15,035 nt of DNA from Clostridia bacterium (GCA_021202495.1 JAJQCX010000160.1:1-15035); one strand, 5' to 3'; positions 1 to 6,614 are shown, counted from the first letter of the stretch. A program made the numbers and translations. The notes: generated from the letters alone by a model not told the origin.

Positions 1-23
1 GCTTTGGTTTTTGACGATTTTAC

Positions 24-83
24 GCGGGGGCATTTCCTCCCCCGCTCCCCCTCCGTCGAGACAACGCGAAGCGTTTTCTCGAC
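24..83. repeat. two adjacent hairpin-forming inverted repeats
   Basis: Two stems lie side by side in the gene-free left margin (1-134). The first has 7-bp G/C arms at 24-30 and 39-45. The second has arms GTCGAGA (55-61) and TCTCGAC (77-83) around an inner 5-bp stem AACGC/GCGTT with a GAA loop, giving 12 pairs and one mismatch. They lie downstream of the brnA stop on the minus strand. Neither is followed by a convincing T-run there, so they are poor intrinsic terminators. They may be structured intergenic repeats. Nothing else is recognisable in 1-134. Confidence 0.5.
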
Positions 84-134
84 GCTCTTTCCGACGAGTG
101 ATTTCACGTTATATGACCGAACTGTAACAACTTT

Positions 135-344
135 TCATTTCCACGAAAGCTGTAATTCCTTTTTTTGATGCGCACAGTCGCTCAAATAGAGATTTATCAG
201 CGTTTGATAGCCAATTCCCGACGCGGCAGCCAAATTTTTAAAATACTCAATAGTGTCCGAATCAATGTTTATTGTAATTTGCTTCTTCAAGCTCTTTGCA
301 TATGGATTTTTTCTCGCATTGGAAAAATCATATTCCTCCATCAT
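135..344 (-). CDS. brnA: BrnA-type antitoxin (ribbon-helix-helix)
   Basis: This 69-residue protein fits the BrnA family, the antitoxin and DNA-binding autorepressor of the BrnT ribonuclease toxin. Residues 1-18 form a short basic N-terminal part. Residues 22-60 (QITINIDSDTIEYFKNLAAA onward) look like a beta strand plus two helices of a ribbon-helix-helix DNA-binding fold, with the typical I-x-I-D strand and a Gly-containing turn before helix two. It starts at ATG 344-342, which overlaps the toxin stop codon as ATGA, and a GGAGG at 354-358 stands 9 nt upstream. The 4-bp overlap implies translational coupling to brnT. In known BrnTA systems the complex represses its own promoter, and the palindrome at 630-666 is the obvious candidate site here. 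The family call rests on motif and context. A generic CopG-like antitoxin is the alternative name. Confidence 0.85.
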   Translation of the reverse strand: MMEEYDFSNARKNPYAKSLKKQITINIDSDTIEYFKNLAAASGIGYQTLINLYLSDCAHQKKELQLSWK

Positions 345-640
345 GCTAATTCACCTCCGTTAATATATTGGTTTTCCTCGATTTTTGTTGCTTTTCTTGC
401 GGATATTATCCGTATTACCGTTTCGGAAGCCCTGTAGCAGTGACACACGACAAGCAAGTTTGCCTTTTTGCTGATTCCCAAAATAATAAATCTGTCCTCC
501 TCCCGCGAGTGCTCCGGGTCATCAATCAACAGCGCCTCTTCATCATAAAATACCGTTTGAGCCTCCTCAAAAGATACCTTATGCTTCACTTTGTTAATCT
601 CATTTTTTGCTTCATCCCATTCAAATGTAATCGCATCCAT
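341..640 (-). CDS. brnT: BrnT-type ribonuclease toxin
   Basis: This 99-residue protein matches the BrnT family of RelE-fold ribosome-independent RNases that block growth when not bound by BrnA. Visible hallmarks are the N-terminal FEWDEAKNEINKVKHKVSFE block (residues 6-25), the acidic DDPEHSREEDRFIILG segment (about 40-55), and the C-terminal RIISARKATKIEE block (about 77-89) that carries conserved basic residues. I chose ATG 640-638 because the protein then begins exactly where family members do. The reading frame stays open upstream to 721, but those residues are not family-like. There is no Shine-Dalgarno before this ATG. The promoter spacing places the transcription start at or next to the A of the ATG, so translation is probably leaderless. 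It is followed by brnA with a 4-bp overlap. Confidence 0.88.
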   Translation of the reverse strand: MDAITFEWDEAKNEINKVKHKVSFEEAQTVFYDEEALLIDDPEHSREEDRFIILGISKKANLLVVCHCYRASETVIRIISARKATKIEENQYINGGELA

Positions 641-666
641 AATTATATTATAATTATGGATGCGAT
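630..666. promoter_or_regulatory. perfect palindrome over the brnT promoter, likely BrnA operator
   Basis: The arms 630-646 and 650-666 are perfect 17-bp inverted repeats separated by 3 bp. The dyad covers the -10 box, the transcription start and the first codons of brnT. A ribbon-helix-helix repressor bound here would block RNA polymerase directly, so autorepression by BrnA or BrnTA is inferred. Because the first codons lie in the left arm, the right arm encodes the same Met-Asp-Ala-Ile on the opposite strand. Confidence 0.7.
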
Positions 667-675
667 ATTTGTCAA
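641..675 (-). promoter_or_regulatory. consensus sigma-A promoter of brnTA, leaderless layout
   Basis: On the minus strand TTGACA (675-670) is followed after exactly 17 bp by TATAAT (652-647). Both hexamers match the consensus perfectly. The brnT ATG begins at 640, only 6 bp after the -10 box, where the transcript would normally begin. This predicts an mRNA with no or almost no 5' leader, consistent with the absence of a Shine-Dalgarno sequence. Confidence 0.8.
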
Positions 676-724
676 CAGCCATTTTCATCTGTCTGTGAAA
701 AAGCGTCTGAACTGAAACCAAAAG

Positions 725-1234
725 TTATTTACCTCTCCCTATGTTTTCACCGTCCGGATATTTAAAATCCTCTTCACAAATATATGTTCTTTCAAGAAAC
801 GCGTTATCCGCCGCTGCTTCTTTCATCAATGTGTCAAATTGCTCGCGTTTTTGTTCTTTTAAACTCTCATCCGTAATTCTATATCCCGACCATTCCAAAA
901 CCTCCAACGCTCTTTGATAATTCTCCTCTTTTATTAAAACGTAGTCCGTATTATATGTGGACAGCGCAAAAATCGCAATGCCGTTATCAGCTAAAATTTT
1001 TGAAATTTCGGACAATATCCCTACCAAAGAAAAATCCAAAACGCCCCGGATGCGAAAACCTTTCCAACCGTCGTCGCGCTTAAGCGTATTCAAAGGGACG
1101 TCTTCGGTAATACACACAAGCGATTTTTCCTCATCGGTTTTTCCTATAAAGCAATATTCTGCGTCCAAATTTACAAGCGAATAATCCTCAACCCGGCATA
1201 CCGAAAAATTTTCATTGAGCTTCTTTAATTCCAT
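725..1234 (-). CDS. ACT domain-containing protein (ACT_7-like)
   Basis: This 169-residue soluble protein has a single clear ACT domain of the aspartate-kinase/CASTOR-like type at about residues 61-120. It carries the hallmark GILSEISKILADNGI helix (72-86) followed by the STYNTDYVLIKEEN strand and loop (92-105). Such domains bind small ligands, usually amino acids, but no ligand can be read from the sequence. Residues 1-55 resemble the N-terminal half of this small ACT protein family. Residues 121-169 form a charged tail of unknown role. The gene starts at ATG 1234 behind a GAGGGTGAG ribosome site. It lies 36 nt after the MATE gene on the same strand with no visible promoter or terminator between, so it is probably the third cistron of the TetR-MATE operon. 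A sensing role tied to efflux is only a guess. Confidence 0.8.
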   Translation of the reverse strand: MELKKLNENFSVCRVEDYSLVNLDAEYCFIGKTDEEKSLVCITEDVPLNTLKRDDGWKGFRIRGVLDFSLVGILSEISKILADNGIAIFALSTYNTDYVLIKEENYQRALEVLEWSGYRITDESLKEQKREQFDTLMKEAAADNAFLERTYICEEDFKYPDGENIGRGK

Positions 1235-1270
1235 ATTCTCACCCTCATAGATCTCAAATTCCGCTTTGTC

Positions 1271-2677
1271 TTACAATTCATTATATCCCACCGCCTCAAA
1301 TTTCCTGCTGTCCTTCTTTTTGAATACAAAGTAGAAGCAAATACATATGATAAGCTGTGTATAAGTAGCCATAGCTCCGCAAAATCCAATCTTAAACAGC
1401 GTCGCGTTCGCCATTCTTGAAATAGCCAATATTAACGGAATACGAACGCAAAAAGCGCCGATTAACCCCTGCGTCATGGAAAACGTCGAGTGCCCCTGCC
1501 CGTTGAAATATCCCGTAATCATCAAAAGCAGACAAGCCACCAGCGCATCCGCCGCATATCCTCTCAGGTATTCCGCCGCGTAATAGATTGACTGCGCATC
1601 GGAAGTGAATACACGCGCCATCATGCTGCCGCCGAAATAGCACAAGAGAGAAAGCAATATGCCCGCTCCGATAGCCGTGAATATCATGTAGCGAAGACCT
1701 TTTTTGATTCGCTCCGGCTGCTTTGCTCCCACGTTCTGCGCGGTAAAGACCGACATTGATTGCAAAAATGCCACGGGAATCGCCATCGTAAACGCTGTCA
1801 GCTTGTTGTCGACGGAATATCCGGACGCGATTGCCGACCAAACTGTCGGATCATTCCCCAATTGATTTGCCACCGAGTTGATAACAACAAATGAGAAGTT
1901 TGTCAAAAAGTCCTGTGCCGCAAGCGGAACGCCCGCCAAAAGGATGGATTTTGTTTCACCCCGATGAAAACGAATGCTTTTGCGATTTACATCAAAGGGC
2001 AGCTTTTTGCGGCTGATGATAATTAAAGAAGGCACCACGCTGACTGCCTGTGCACTGATTGTGGCAATTGCAACGCCCGCCACACCGAGCCCGACAACGA
2101 TTACCAAAATCAAATCCAAAGCGATATTGACAACACAGGCAATGCCGACAAAAACAAGCGGCAAATTGGAATTGCCTATACCCTTAAATAACCCGCTTAT
2201 ACCGTTATATGCGGTAATGAAGATGAGCCCCGCGCCGCAAATCCTGAGATACAGCGTCATCAATCCCTCATCGGGCGCGTTCATCCATTTCGCAAAATAT
2301 GGTGCTCCTATTTCCATAATCAACGTCAATACCACAGCCATAACGGCAAAAATGCAGATTGCGGAGCCCACGGTTTTTGTCGCGCCGTCTCTGTCCTTTG
2401 CGCCGATAAATCTGCCCAACGTAACGGTAATACCTGTCGTCAAGCCCTGAATGACGTAGGTAATGAGCGTCATAATCATGCCGCCCGTTCCGACGGCTGC
2501 GGTCGCGTTTTGCGTTATTGTCGCGTCAGGAGATACAAACTGCCCAATAACAAGTAAATCCGCCGCCGCGTACATCGCCTGCAAAAACGTCGCCGCCATA
2601 ACCGGAAGCATAAATAACATCATCGGACGGTAAATCTCCCCGGTAGTGAGCGAGCTTTTCTCTTTTGTTTTACTCAT
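1271..2677 (-). CDS. MATE family multidrug/metabolite efflux protein
   Basis: This 468-residue integral membrane protein has about twelve hydrophobic helices and a typical MATE beginning: a short cytoplasmic tail, then GEIYRPMMLFMLPVMAATFL, then the conserved aromatic/Ala-rich AMYAAADLLVIGQF segment. The repeated second half (ILLAGVPLAAQDFLTNFSFVVI) shows the internal twofold repeat of the family. MATE proteins expel cationic drugs or metabolites using Na+ or H+ gradients; the substrate cannot be read here. I chose ATG 2677 rather than an upstream ATG at 2731, because AGGAGG lies just before it and the extra 18 residues would be Arg-rich and unlike the family. The start overlaps the last 8 nt of the TetR gene, a sign of translational coupling and of local regulation by that repressor. 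Confidence 0.92.
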   Translation of the reverse strand: MSKTKEKSSLTTGEIYRPMMLFMLPVMAATFLQAMYAAADLLVIGQFVSPDATITQNATAAVGTGGMIMTLITYVIQGLTTGITVTLGRFIGAKDRDGATKTVGSAICIFAVMAVVLTLIMEIGAPYFAKWMNAPDEGLMTLYLRICGAGLIFITAYNGISGLFKGIGNSNLPLVFVGIACVVNIALDLILVIVVGLGVAGVAIATISAQAVSVVPSLIIISRKKLPFDVNRKSIRFHRGETKSILLAGVPLAAQDFLTNFSFVVINSVANQLGNDPTVWSAIASGYSVDNKLTAFTMAIPVAFLQSMSVFTAQNVGAKQPERIKKGLRYMIFTAIGAGILLSLLCYFGGSMMARVFTSDAQSIYYAAEYLRGYAADALVACLLLMITGYFNGQGHSTFSMTQGLIGAFCVRIPLILAISRMANATLFKIGFCGAMATYTQLIICICFYFVFKKKDSRKFEAVGYNEL

Positions 2678-3305
2678 TCTTCGGCGCCTCCTTTGACAGT
2701 CCCGCCAAACGATATAATTCTTTTTTTGCATCGTCTGAAATGCCGAGCGTCACTTCAAGCATCCAATAGAAGGCTTCAACCTTGCGGCGGCGCTCTTCAT
2801 CTGTCCATACAAACACCCCCGGATCGTGAAGCTGTGACGCGCAAAACAGCAATTCCACACTTTCCTTCGGATATGGAGTGGAAAAATCGCTTTTTTCAAT
2901 TCCATGCTCAACCATTTCGGTAAGTATCGGCGCAAACCGCATAAGACTGCGTGTAAAGCTTTTTTGGTGCAGCTCGGCGTTTTCCGTTTCGTGCAGACTT
3001 TCAGCCAAAAATCCGCTTTTCGATAACAGCGTTATTACCCGAAACAGTTTCTCGGCTGAGGAGATTTCCTCGTCCTCCGCAATTTGGCGCAGGGATTGCT
3101 CCCTCTGTTCAATCTGGCGTTCAATCATTGCCAAAAGAATATCCTCTTTATTCTTAAAATGATAATAAAGCGTCCCCTTTGCAATGCCGCTTTTCTTCAA
3201 AATATCTTCAACAGTCGCTTCATTATATCCCTTTTCATTAAAAAGGACTTCCGCTATGTCCAATATTTCACTTTTGCGCACATCGGCGCTTTTCGTAACG
3301 CGCAT
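2670..3305 (-). CDS. TetR/AcrR family transcriptional repressor
   Basis: This 211-residue protein has an N-terminal TetR helix-turn-helix at about residues 12-58. It includes ILDIAEVLFNEKGYNEATVE and the recognition-helix stretch GIAKGTLYYHFKNKEDIL (40-57), which is close to the family consensus. The remainder (60-211) is an all-helical ligand-binding and dimerisation domain that is variable in this family, so the inducer is unknown. The start ATG 3305-3303 is preceded by GAGGAGG. The gene is first in an operon with the MATE pump. Its promoter carries a dyad just downstream of the -10 box, which makes autoregulation and co-regulation of the pump very likely. Relief of repression by a pump substrate is the usual logic and is inferred here. 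Confidence 0.93.
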   Translation of the reverse strand: MRVTKSADVRKSEILDIAEVLFNEKGYNEATVEDILKKSGIAKGTLYYHFKNKEDILLAMIERQIEQREQSLRQIAEDEEISSAEKLFRVITLLSKSGFLAESLHETENAELHQKSFTRSLMRFAPILTEMVEHGIEKSDFSTPYPKESVELLFCASQLHDPGVFVWTDEERRRKVEAFYWMLEVTLGISDDAKKELYRLAGLSKEAPKNE

Positions 3306-3324
3306 TTTGTTATCCTCCTCAATT

Positions 3325-3347
3325 ATTCGACTGACGGTCGGTCGAAT
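3325..3347. promoter_or_regulatory. TetR-family operator, 23-bp dyad
   Basis: An almost perfect inverted repeat has 11-bp arms ATTCGACTGAC and GTCGGTCGAAT around a central G, with a single mismatched pair. The GAC-GGTC core resembles known TetR-type operators. It begins 3 bp downstream of the -10 box and covers the predicted transcription start of the TetR-MATE operon, where binding would block initiation. Confidence 0.8.
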
Positions 3348-3350
3348 GTT

Positions 3351-3379
3351 ATTATACGCACTCTCCTCCGTAAAGTCAA
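3351..3379 (-). promoter_or_regulatory. promoter of the TetR-MATE-ACT operon
   Basis: On the minus strand TTGACT (3379-3374) and TATAAT (3356-3351) are 17 bp apart. The start point would fall near 3344, inside the operator dyad. Confidence 0.75.
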
Positions 3380-3471
3380 TACATCCAATTGTTAATTTTT
3401 TATTACCCTGTAATAGTTCATACTAATATTCAGCAAAAAAACCTGATTTTTTTTCGCTATCTTCGTTGTAG

Positions 3472-3506
3472 GGCGGGGGCTTGCTCCCGCCGCGGTCTAC
3501 CACCGC
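3472..3506. repeat. GC-rich double hairpin in the intergenic region
   Basis: The divergent intergenic region 3380-3552 holds two adjacent stems. The first has GGCGGG (3472-3477) pairing with CCCGCC (3486-3491). The second has GCGGT (3492-3496) pairing with ACCGC (3502-3506). They stand out as a GC-rich island in AT-rich flanks and are not followed by a T-run. They look like a dispersed intergenic repeat rather than a terminator, but only one copy is in the window. I see no gene here. Confidence 0.4.
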
Positions 3507-3552
3507 ATTTCCCTCACCCACTCCCTTTTTGTCTCCCACTTTTTAAAAAACG

Positions 3553-3566
3553 CGAACAAATGTTTG
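3553..3566. promoter_or_regulatory. putative LexA (SOS) box
   Basis: CGAACAAATGTTTG has the layout of the Gram-positive LexA/DinR site, CGAAC-N4-GTTyG, with one imperfect pair in the dyad. It overlaps the -35 hexamer of the promoter for the radical-SAM/DUF4130 operon, a position where LexA would exclude RNA polymerase. The downstream genes are assigned to DNA repair or modification, which supports the reading. Confidence 0.6.
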
Positions 3567-3592
3567 CATTTTTATTTCCACTGTGCTATAAT
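3564..3592 (+). promoter_or_regulatory. promoter of the radical-SAM/DUF4130 operon
   Basis: TTGCAT (3564-3569) and TATAAT (3587-3592) are 17 bp apart. A TG one base upstream of the -10 (3584-3585) makes an extended -10 element. The predicted start near 3599 gives a short leader with the GAGGTGAT ribosome site at 3603-3610. Confidence 0.75.
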
Positions 3593-3615
3593 CATTTTAA
3601 GTGAGGTGATTTTGG

Positions 3616-4893
3616 GTGGAGCTTATCGAAAAATTACAAATACTTGCCGACAGCGCAAAATACGACGTTTCCTGCTCATCCTCGGGTTCAAAGTGCAGCG
3701 GCGGCGTTATCGGCAGCGCCATGGCGCCCGGCTGCTGCCACAGCTTCACCGAGGACGGGCGGTGCGTTTCGCTGTTTAAAATCCTTTTCACAAATTACTG
3801 CATAAACGACTGCAAATACTGCGCCTGCCGCTCGTCAAACGACATTCCCCGCGCCGCGTTCACGCCGCGAGAGCTGGCGGAACTTTTCATCAATTTCTAC
3901 CGCCGCAATTACGTCGAGGGACTTTTCCTCTCCTCGGGCATCATCCGCTCGCCGGACTACACCGCCGAGCTTCTTTTGGAGACTCTCACCATCATTCGCC
4001 GCGAATACGGCTTCGGCGGCTACATTCACGTCAAAGCCATCCCCGGCGCTGATTCGCAGCTGATATATTCTCTCGGTCTTTTGGCTGACCGCATGAGCGT
4101 CAATATCGAGCTCCCATCGGAGGAAAGCCTCAAGCTCTTAGCCCCGCAAAAATCGCGTGAAAAAGTGCTTGCTCCCATGCGCAGCATCCAAAACGGCATA
4201 ACCCAACGCAAAGAGGAGCTCACGCTTTTTCGCCACGCCCCCTCCTTCGTCCCCGCAGGACAAACTACGCAGATGATTGTCGGCGCGACGCCCGATTCGG
4301 ACTATAAAATTCTGCGTCTTTCCGAAGCGCTCTACAAAACATATAACCTGAAGCGCGTCTATTTTTCGGCATATGTGCCGATAGGCACGCACCCCTCCCT
4401 TCCCTCAGAGCGCCCGCCGCTTCTTCGCGAGTATCGGCTCTATCAGGCGGATTGGCTGCTCCGCTTTTATCATTTTTCGGCAAACGAGCTTCTTTCGGAG
4501 GAACACCCTGCGCTCGATATGCTTCTCGACCCAAAATCCGCGTGGGCGCTCAATCATTTGGAGCTCTTCCCCGTTGAGGTCAACACCGCCACGTATGAAA
4601 CGCTCTTGCGCGTTCCCGGCATCGGCGTCACAAGCGCCAAACGCATTGTCGCCGCCCGCCGCGGTCACAGCTTGGACTTTGCCGATTTAAAACGCCTCGG
4701 CGCAGTTCTCAAACGCGCCGCATATTTCATCACTTGTAAGGGAAAATATATGTACAGCTCGCTAAAATACGACTATTCTTTTATTTACTCCTCTCTTGTG
4801 GCTTCCGCGCCTCCCGAAGCTACACCCGCTCCACGCCAAATGTCGCTTTTTCACCCAAACGGAGATGATAATAAACTATGCCTGATACAATAA
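3616..4893 (+). CDS. putative DNA modification/repair radical SAM protein with C-terminal HhH
   Basis: This 425-residue protein matches the family described as putative DNA modification/repair radical SAM protein (TIGR03916 type). It has a radical-SAM CX3CX2C cluster at C62, C66 and C69 (YCINDCKYCACRSS) that should bind the 4Fe-4S cluster cleaving S-adenosylmethionine. An unusual Cys-rich lead-in (C20, C27, C40, C41, C50) may serve a second metal site or structural role. The barrel follows through about residue 310. Residues 322-365 contain a helix-hairpin-helix (ETLLRVPGIGVTSAKRIVAA, 328-347), a non-specific DNA-binding motif. The start is GTG 3616 behind GAGGTGAT. Its stop overlaps the next gene by 16 nt, and that gene is its usual genomic partner. 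The chemical reaction is not known to me. The LexA-like box upstream suggests induction by DNA damage. Confidence 0.9.
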   Translation: MELIEKLQILADSAKYDVSCSSSGSKCSGGVIGSAMAPGCCHSFTEDGRCVSLFKILFTNYCINDCKYCACRSSNDIPRAAFTPRELAELFINFYRRNYVEGLFLSSGIIRSPDYTAELLLETLTIIRREYGFGGYIHVKAIPGADSQLIYSLGLLADRMSVNIELPSEESLKLLAPQKSREKVLAPMRSIQNGITQRKEELTLFRHAPSFVPAGQTTQMIVGATPDSDYKILRLSEALYKTYNLKRVYFSAYVPIGTHPSLPSERPPLLREYRLYQADWLLRFYHFSANELLSEEHPALDMLLDPKSAWALNHLELFPVEVNTATYETLLRVPGIGVTSAKRIVAARRGHSLDFADLKRLGAVLKRAAYFITCKGKYMYSSLKYDYSFIYSSLVASAPPEATPAPRQMSLFHPNGDDNKLCLIQ

Positions 4894-5624
4894 TCTGCAC
4901 CTTCGATTCCACTTTCGACGGCTTTCTCTCCGTCATCTTCCGCGTAGTGCGCGAACGCTTCCGCCCCGTGCAGGTATGCGGCAAAGAGTACGCGCAGCTC
5001 ATGCTTGACGCAGAGGTAATGCATGTTGAAACCGATTCCGCGTCAGCCGACGTTGTGCGCCGCGCAATCACAAACGCCATTGGTTACGACGGTTTTAAGC
5101 GCGTCTACCTCGCTTTTTTAAATTCCGACCCCAACGCCCCCACAGCCGCCTATAAATATCTCATGTACGCGTTCAAATACAAAAAGCAAACATCAAATTA
5201 TCTCTCAAATCCCGACATTTTCGCCGTCTATAAGCTTGCTGACGCCGTCTCGCGAGAGCTTGACCGCATGAAGGGGTTTCTGCGCTTTTCCGTCATGGAG
5301 GGCGGCGTCGAATACGCCGTATTTGAACCCGACCACGACATTTTATCCCCGATCACGATTCATTTTGCCGACCGCCTCCGCTCAATCCCTTTTATCATTC
5401 ACGACAAAAAGCGGGAAAAAGCCTCCGTCTACGATACTCATGAATGGTTCATAACCGATGCAAAAGGCATAACACCGCCCGCGCTTTCACCCGACGAAAA
5501 GAATTTCCGCACCCTTTGGCGCGAATTTTACCGTGCGCTTACGATAAACGAGCGCAAGAACGAACGCCTCCAAACCCAAATGCTCCCCAAAAAGTATAGA
5601 CGACATATAACTGAGTTTATGTAA
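4878..5624 (+). CDS. DUF4130 / TIGR03915-type putative DNA repair protein
   Basis: This 248-residue protein belongs to the family encoded beside the HhH radical-SAM protein and annotated as probable DNA metabolism protein (TIGR03915, DUF4130). Recognisable parts are the N-terminal TFDGFLSVIFRVVRER segment, the central FKYKKQTSNYLSNPDIF block, the RELDRMKGFLRFSVMEGG strand region (about 129-147), the EPDHDILSPITIHFADR block, and the C-terminal FRTLWREFYRALTINERKN with a KKYRRHITEF tail. In some bacteria this domain is fused to a uracil-DNA glycosylase-like domain; here it stands alone at its usual stand-alone size. It starts at ATG 4878, inside the end of the preceding gene, with a GGAGA at 4861-4865. 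The overlap points to a tightly coupled two-protein system acting on DNA. Its catalytic activity, if any, is unknown. Confidence 0.88.
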   Translation: MPDTIICTFDSTFDGFLSVIFRVVRERFRPVQVCGKEYAQLMLDAEVMHVETDSASADVVRRAITNAIGYDGFKRVYLAFLNSDPNAPTAAYKYLMYAFKYKKQTSNYLSNPDIFAVYKLADAVSRELDRMKGFLRFSVMEGGVEYAVFEPDHDILSPITIHFADRLRSIPFIIHDKKREKASVYDTHEWFITDAKGITPPALSPDEKNFRTLWREFYRALTINERKNERLQTQMLPKKYRRHITEFM

Positions 5625-5640
5625 GCTCACCGGCAGCATC

Positions 5641-5669
5641 TTGACAAATCGCACTTAAAACATTATAAT
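5641..5669 (+). promoter_or_regulatory. perfect consensus promoter of the mrp-type gene
   Basis: TTGACA (5641-5646) and TATAAT (5664-5669) are both exact and 17 bp apart. Transcription would begin near 5676, about 25 nt before the ATG at 5701. This makes the ATPase gene independent of the preceding SOS-type operon and suggests strong constitutive expression. Confidence 0.8.
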
Positions 5670-5700
5670 CAAATCATCACAGACGAAAGAAGTGTTCCAC

Positions 5701-6519
5701 ATGGCAGATTGTAATCACGATTGTTCCTCCTGCGCATCCGACTGCGCGGATAGAAATTCACCTCAGTCTCTTTTGGAGGCTGTCAACAGCCACAGCAGCG
5801 TTAAAAAAGTCATCGCCGTTATCAGCGGCAAGGGCGGCGTGGGCAAGTCCTCCGTCACCGCGCTTTTGACTAACGCCGTGAACAAACAAGGCAAAAACGT
5901 CGCCGTGCTCGACGCGGATATAACAGGTCCTTCAGTTCCCAAGGCGTTCGGCATTACCGAACGCGCCGAGGCGTGCGACTACGGCATCATTCCCGCCGTT
6001 TCGAGAGACGGAATTAAAATTATGAGCTTAAATATGCTGCTTCCGAACGAAACCGACCCCGTCGTATGGCGCGGGCCCATCATCGGCGGCACGGTAAAGC
6101 AGTTTTGGACGGATGTCTATTGGGGCGATATCGACTACATGTTCATCGACATGCCCCCCGGAACCGGCGACGTTCCGCTCACCGTCTTTCAGTCAATCCC
6201 AGTTAACGGCGCGGTCATCGTCACCTCTCCGCAAAGCCTTGTTTCGATGATTGTCGAAAAGAGCGTCAACATGGCGCGCCTTATGAACATTCCCGTCAAA
6301 GGCATTGTCGAAAACATGAGCTATCTCACATGTCCCGACTGCGGAAAGCGCATCAACGTCTTCGGCGAAAGCCGCATTGAAGATGTCGCCGCATCCTACG
6401 GCATAGAAGCTCACGCGTCGCTCCCCATCGACCCCTCATTTGCGCAAAAATGCGACGAGGGCAAAGTTGAGGATGCCGATCCATTCCCGCTTGACACGAT
6501 TGTAAAGGCTATTCTGTAA
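5701..6519 (+). CDS. mrp: Mrp/NBP35-type Fe-S cluster carrier P-loop ATPase
   Basis: This 272-residue cytosolic ATPase of the Mrp/ApbC/NBP35 family carries Fe-S clusters to apoproteins. It has the deviant Walker A GKGGVGKS at residues 43-50, the downstream switch DADITGPSVP, a Walker-B-like FIDMPPGTGD, and the C-terminal CPDC (211-214) that bridges the labile cluster between two subunits. The N-terminus has four extra cysteines (C4, C8, C11, C15), as in NBP35-like members. They may bind a second cluster, although this is common in clostridial homologues and unproven. I chose ATG 5701 because an AAGAAG ribosome site is correctly spaced before it; GTG 5692 lies inside that site. A perfect promoter lies upstream and an intrinsic terminator downstream. 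As a likely supplier of Fe-S clusters it could serve the neighbouring radical-SAM protein, but no such link is shown. Confidence 0.93.
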   Translation: MADCNHDCSSCASDCADRNSPQSLLEAVNSHSSVKKVIAVISGKGGVGKSSVTALLTNAVNKQGKNVAVLDADITGPSVPKAFGITERAEACDYGIIPAVSRDGIKIMSLNMLLPNETDPVVWRGPIIGGTVKQFWTDVYWGDIDYMFIDMPPGTGDVPLTVFQSIPVNGAVIVTSPQSLVSMIVEKSVNMARLMNIPVKGIVENMSYLTCPDCGKRINVFGESRIEDVAASYGIEAHASLPIDPSFAQKCDEGKVEDADPFPLDTIVKAIL

Positions 6520-6527
6520 ACAAAAAT

Positions 6528-6553
6528 GCCGCCGTTTCTACGGTGGCTTTTTT
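6528..6553. terminator. bidirectional intrinsic terminator
   Basis: The 8-bp stem GCCGCCGT (6528-6535) and ACGGTGGC (6540-6547), with one G-T wobble and a TTCT loop, is followed on the plus strand by six T. On the minus strand the same stem is followed by ATTTTTG. It sits between convergent genes and can end both the mrp transcript and the ATPase transcript. Confidence 0.85.
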
Positions 6554-6583
6554 GTTTACATATTAAATTCTTCCGCCGCCTCG

Positions 6584-6614
6584 ACCCGCGAATATGGCTC
6601 AAGCGGCACGCTTG
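6584..6614. repeat. 31-bp direct repeat, copy outside the ATPase gene
   Basis: This is an exact copy of 6680-6710, 96 bp away. Read on the minus strand in the matching frame it would encode SVPLEPYSRV again, followed by EAAEEFNM and a stop. It looks like a leftover of the duplicated 3' end of the ATPase gene. An internal 6-bp inverted repeat (CAAGCG/CGCTTG) is also present. Confidence 0.85.

Noticed and set aside
641..721. N-terminal extension of the toxin to 721
   Set aside because: The extra 27 residues are unlike the BrnT family, and the consensus promoter lies within this stretch.
2678..2731. Upstream ATG for the MATE gene
   Set aside because: The AGGAGG site lies inside this extension and points to ATG 2677. 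The added residues are Arg-rich and not family-like.
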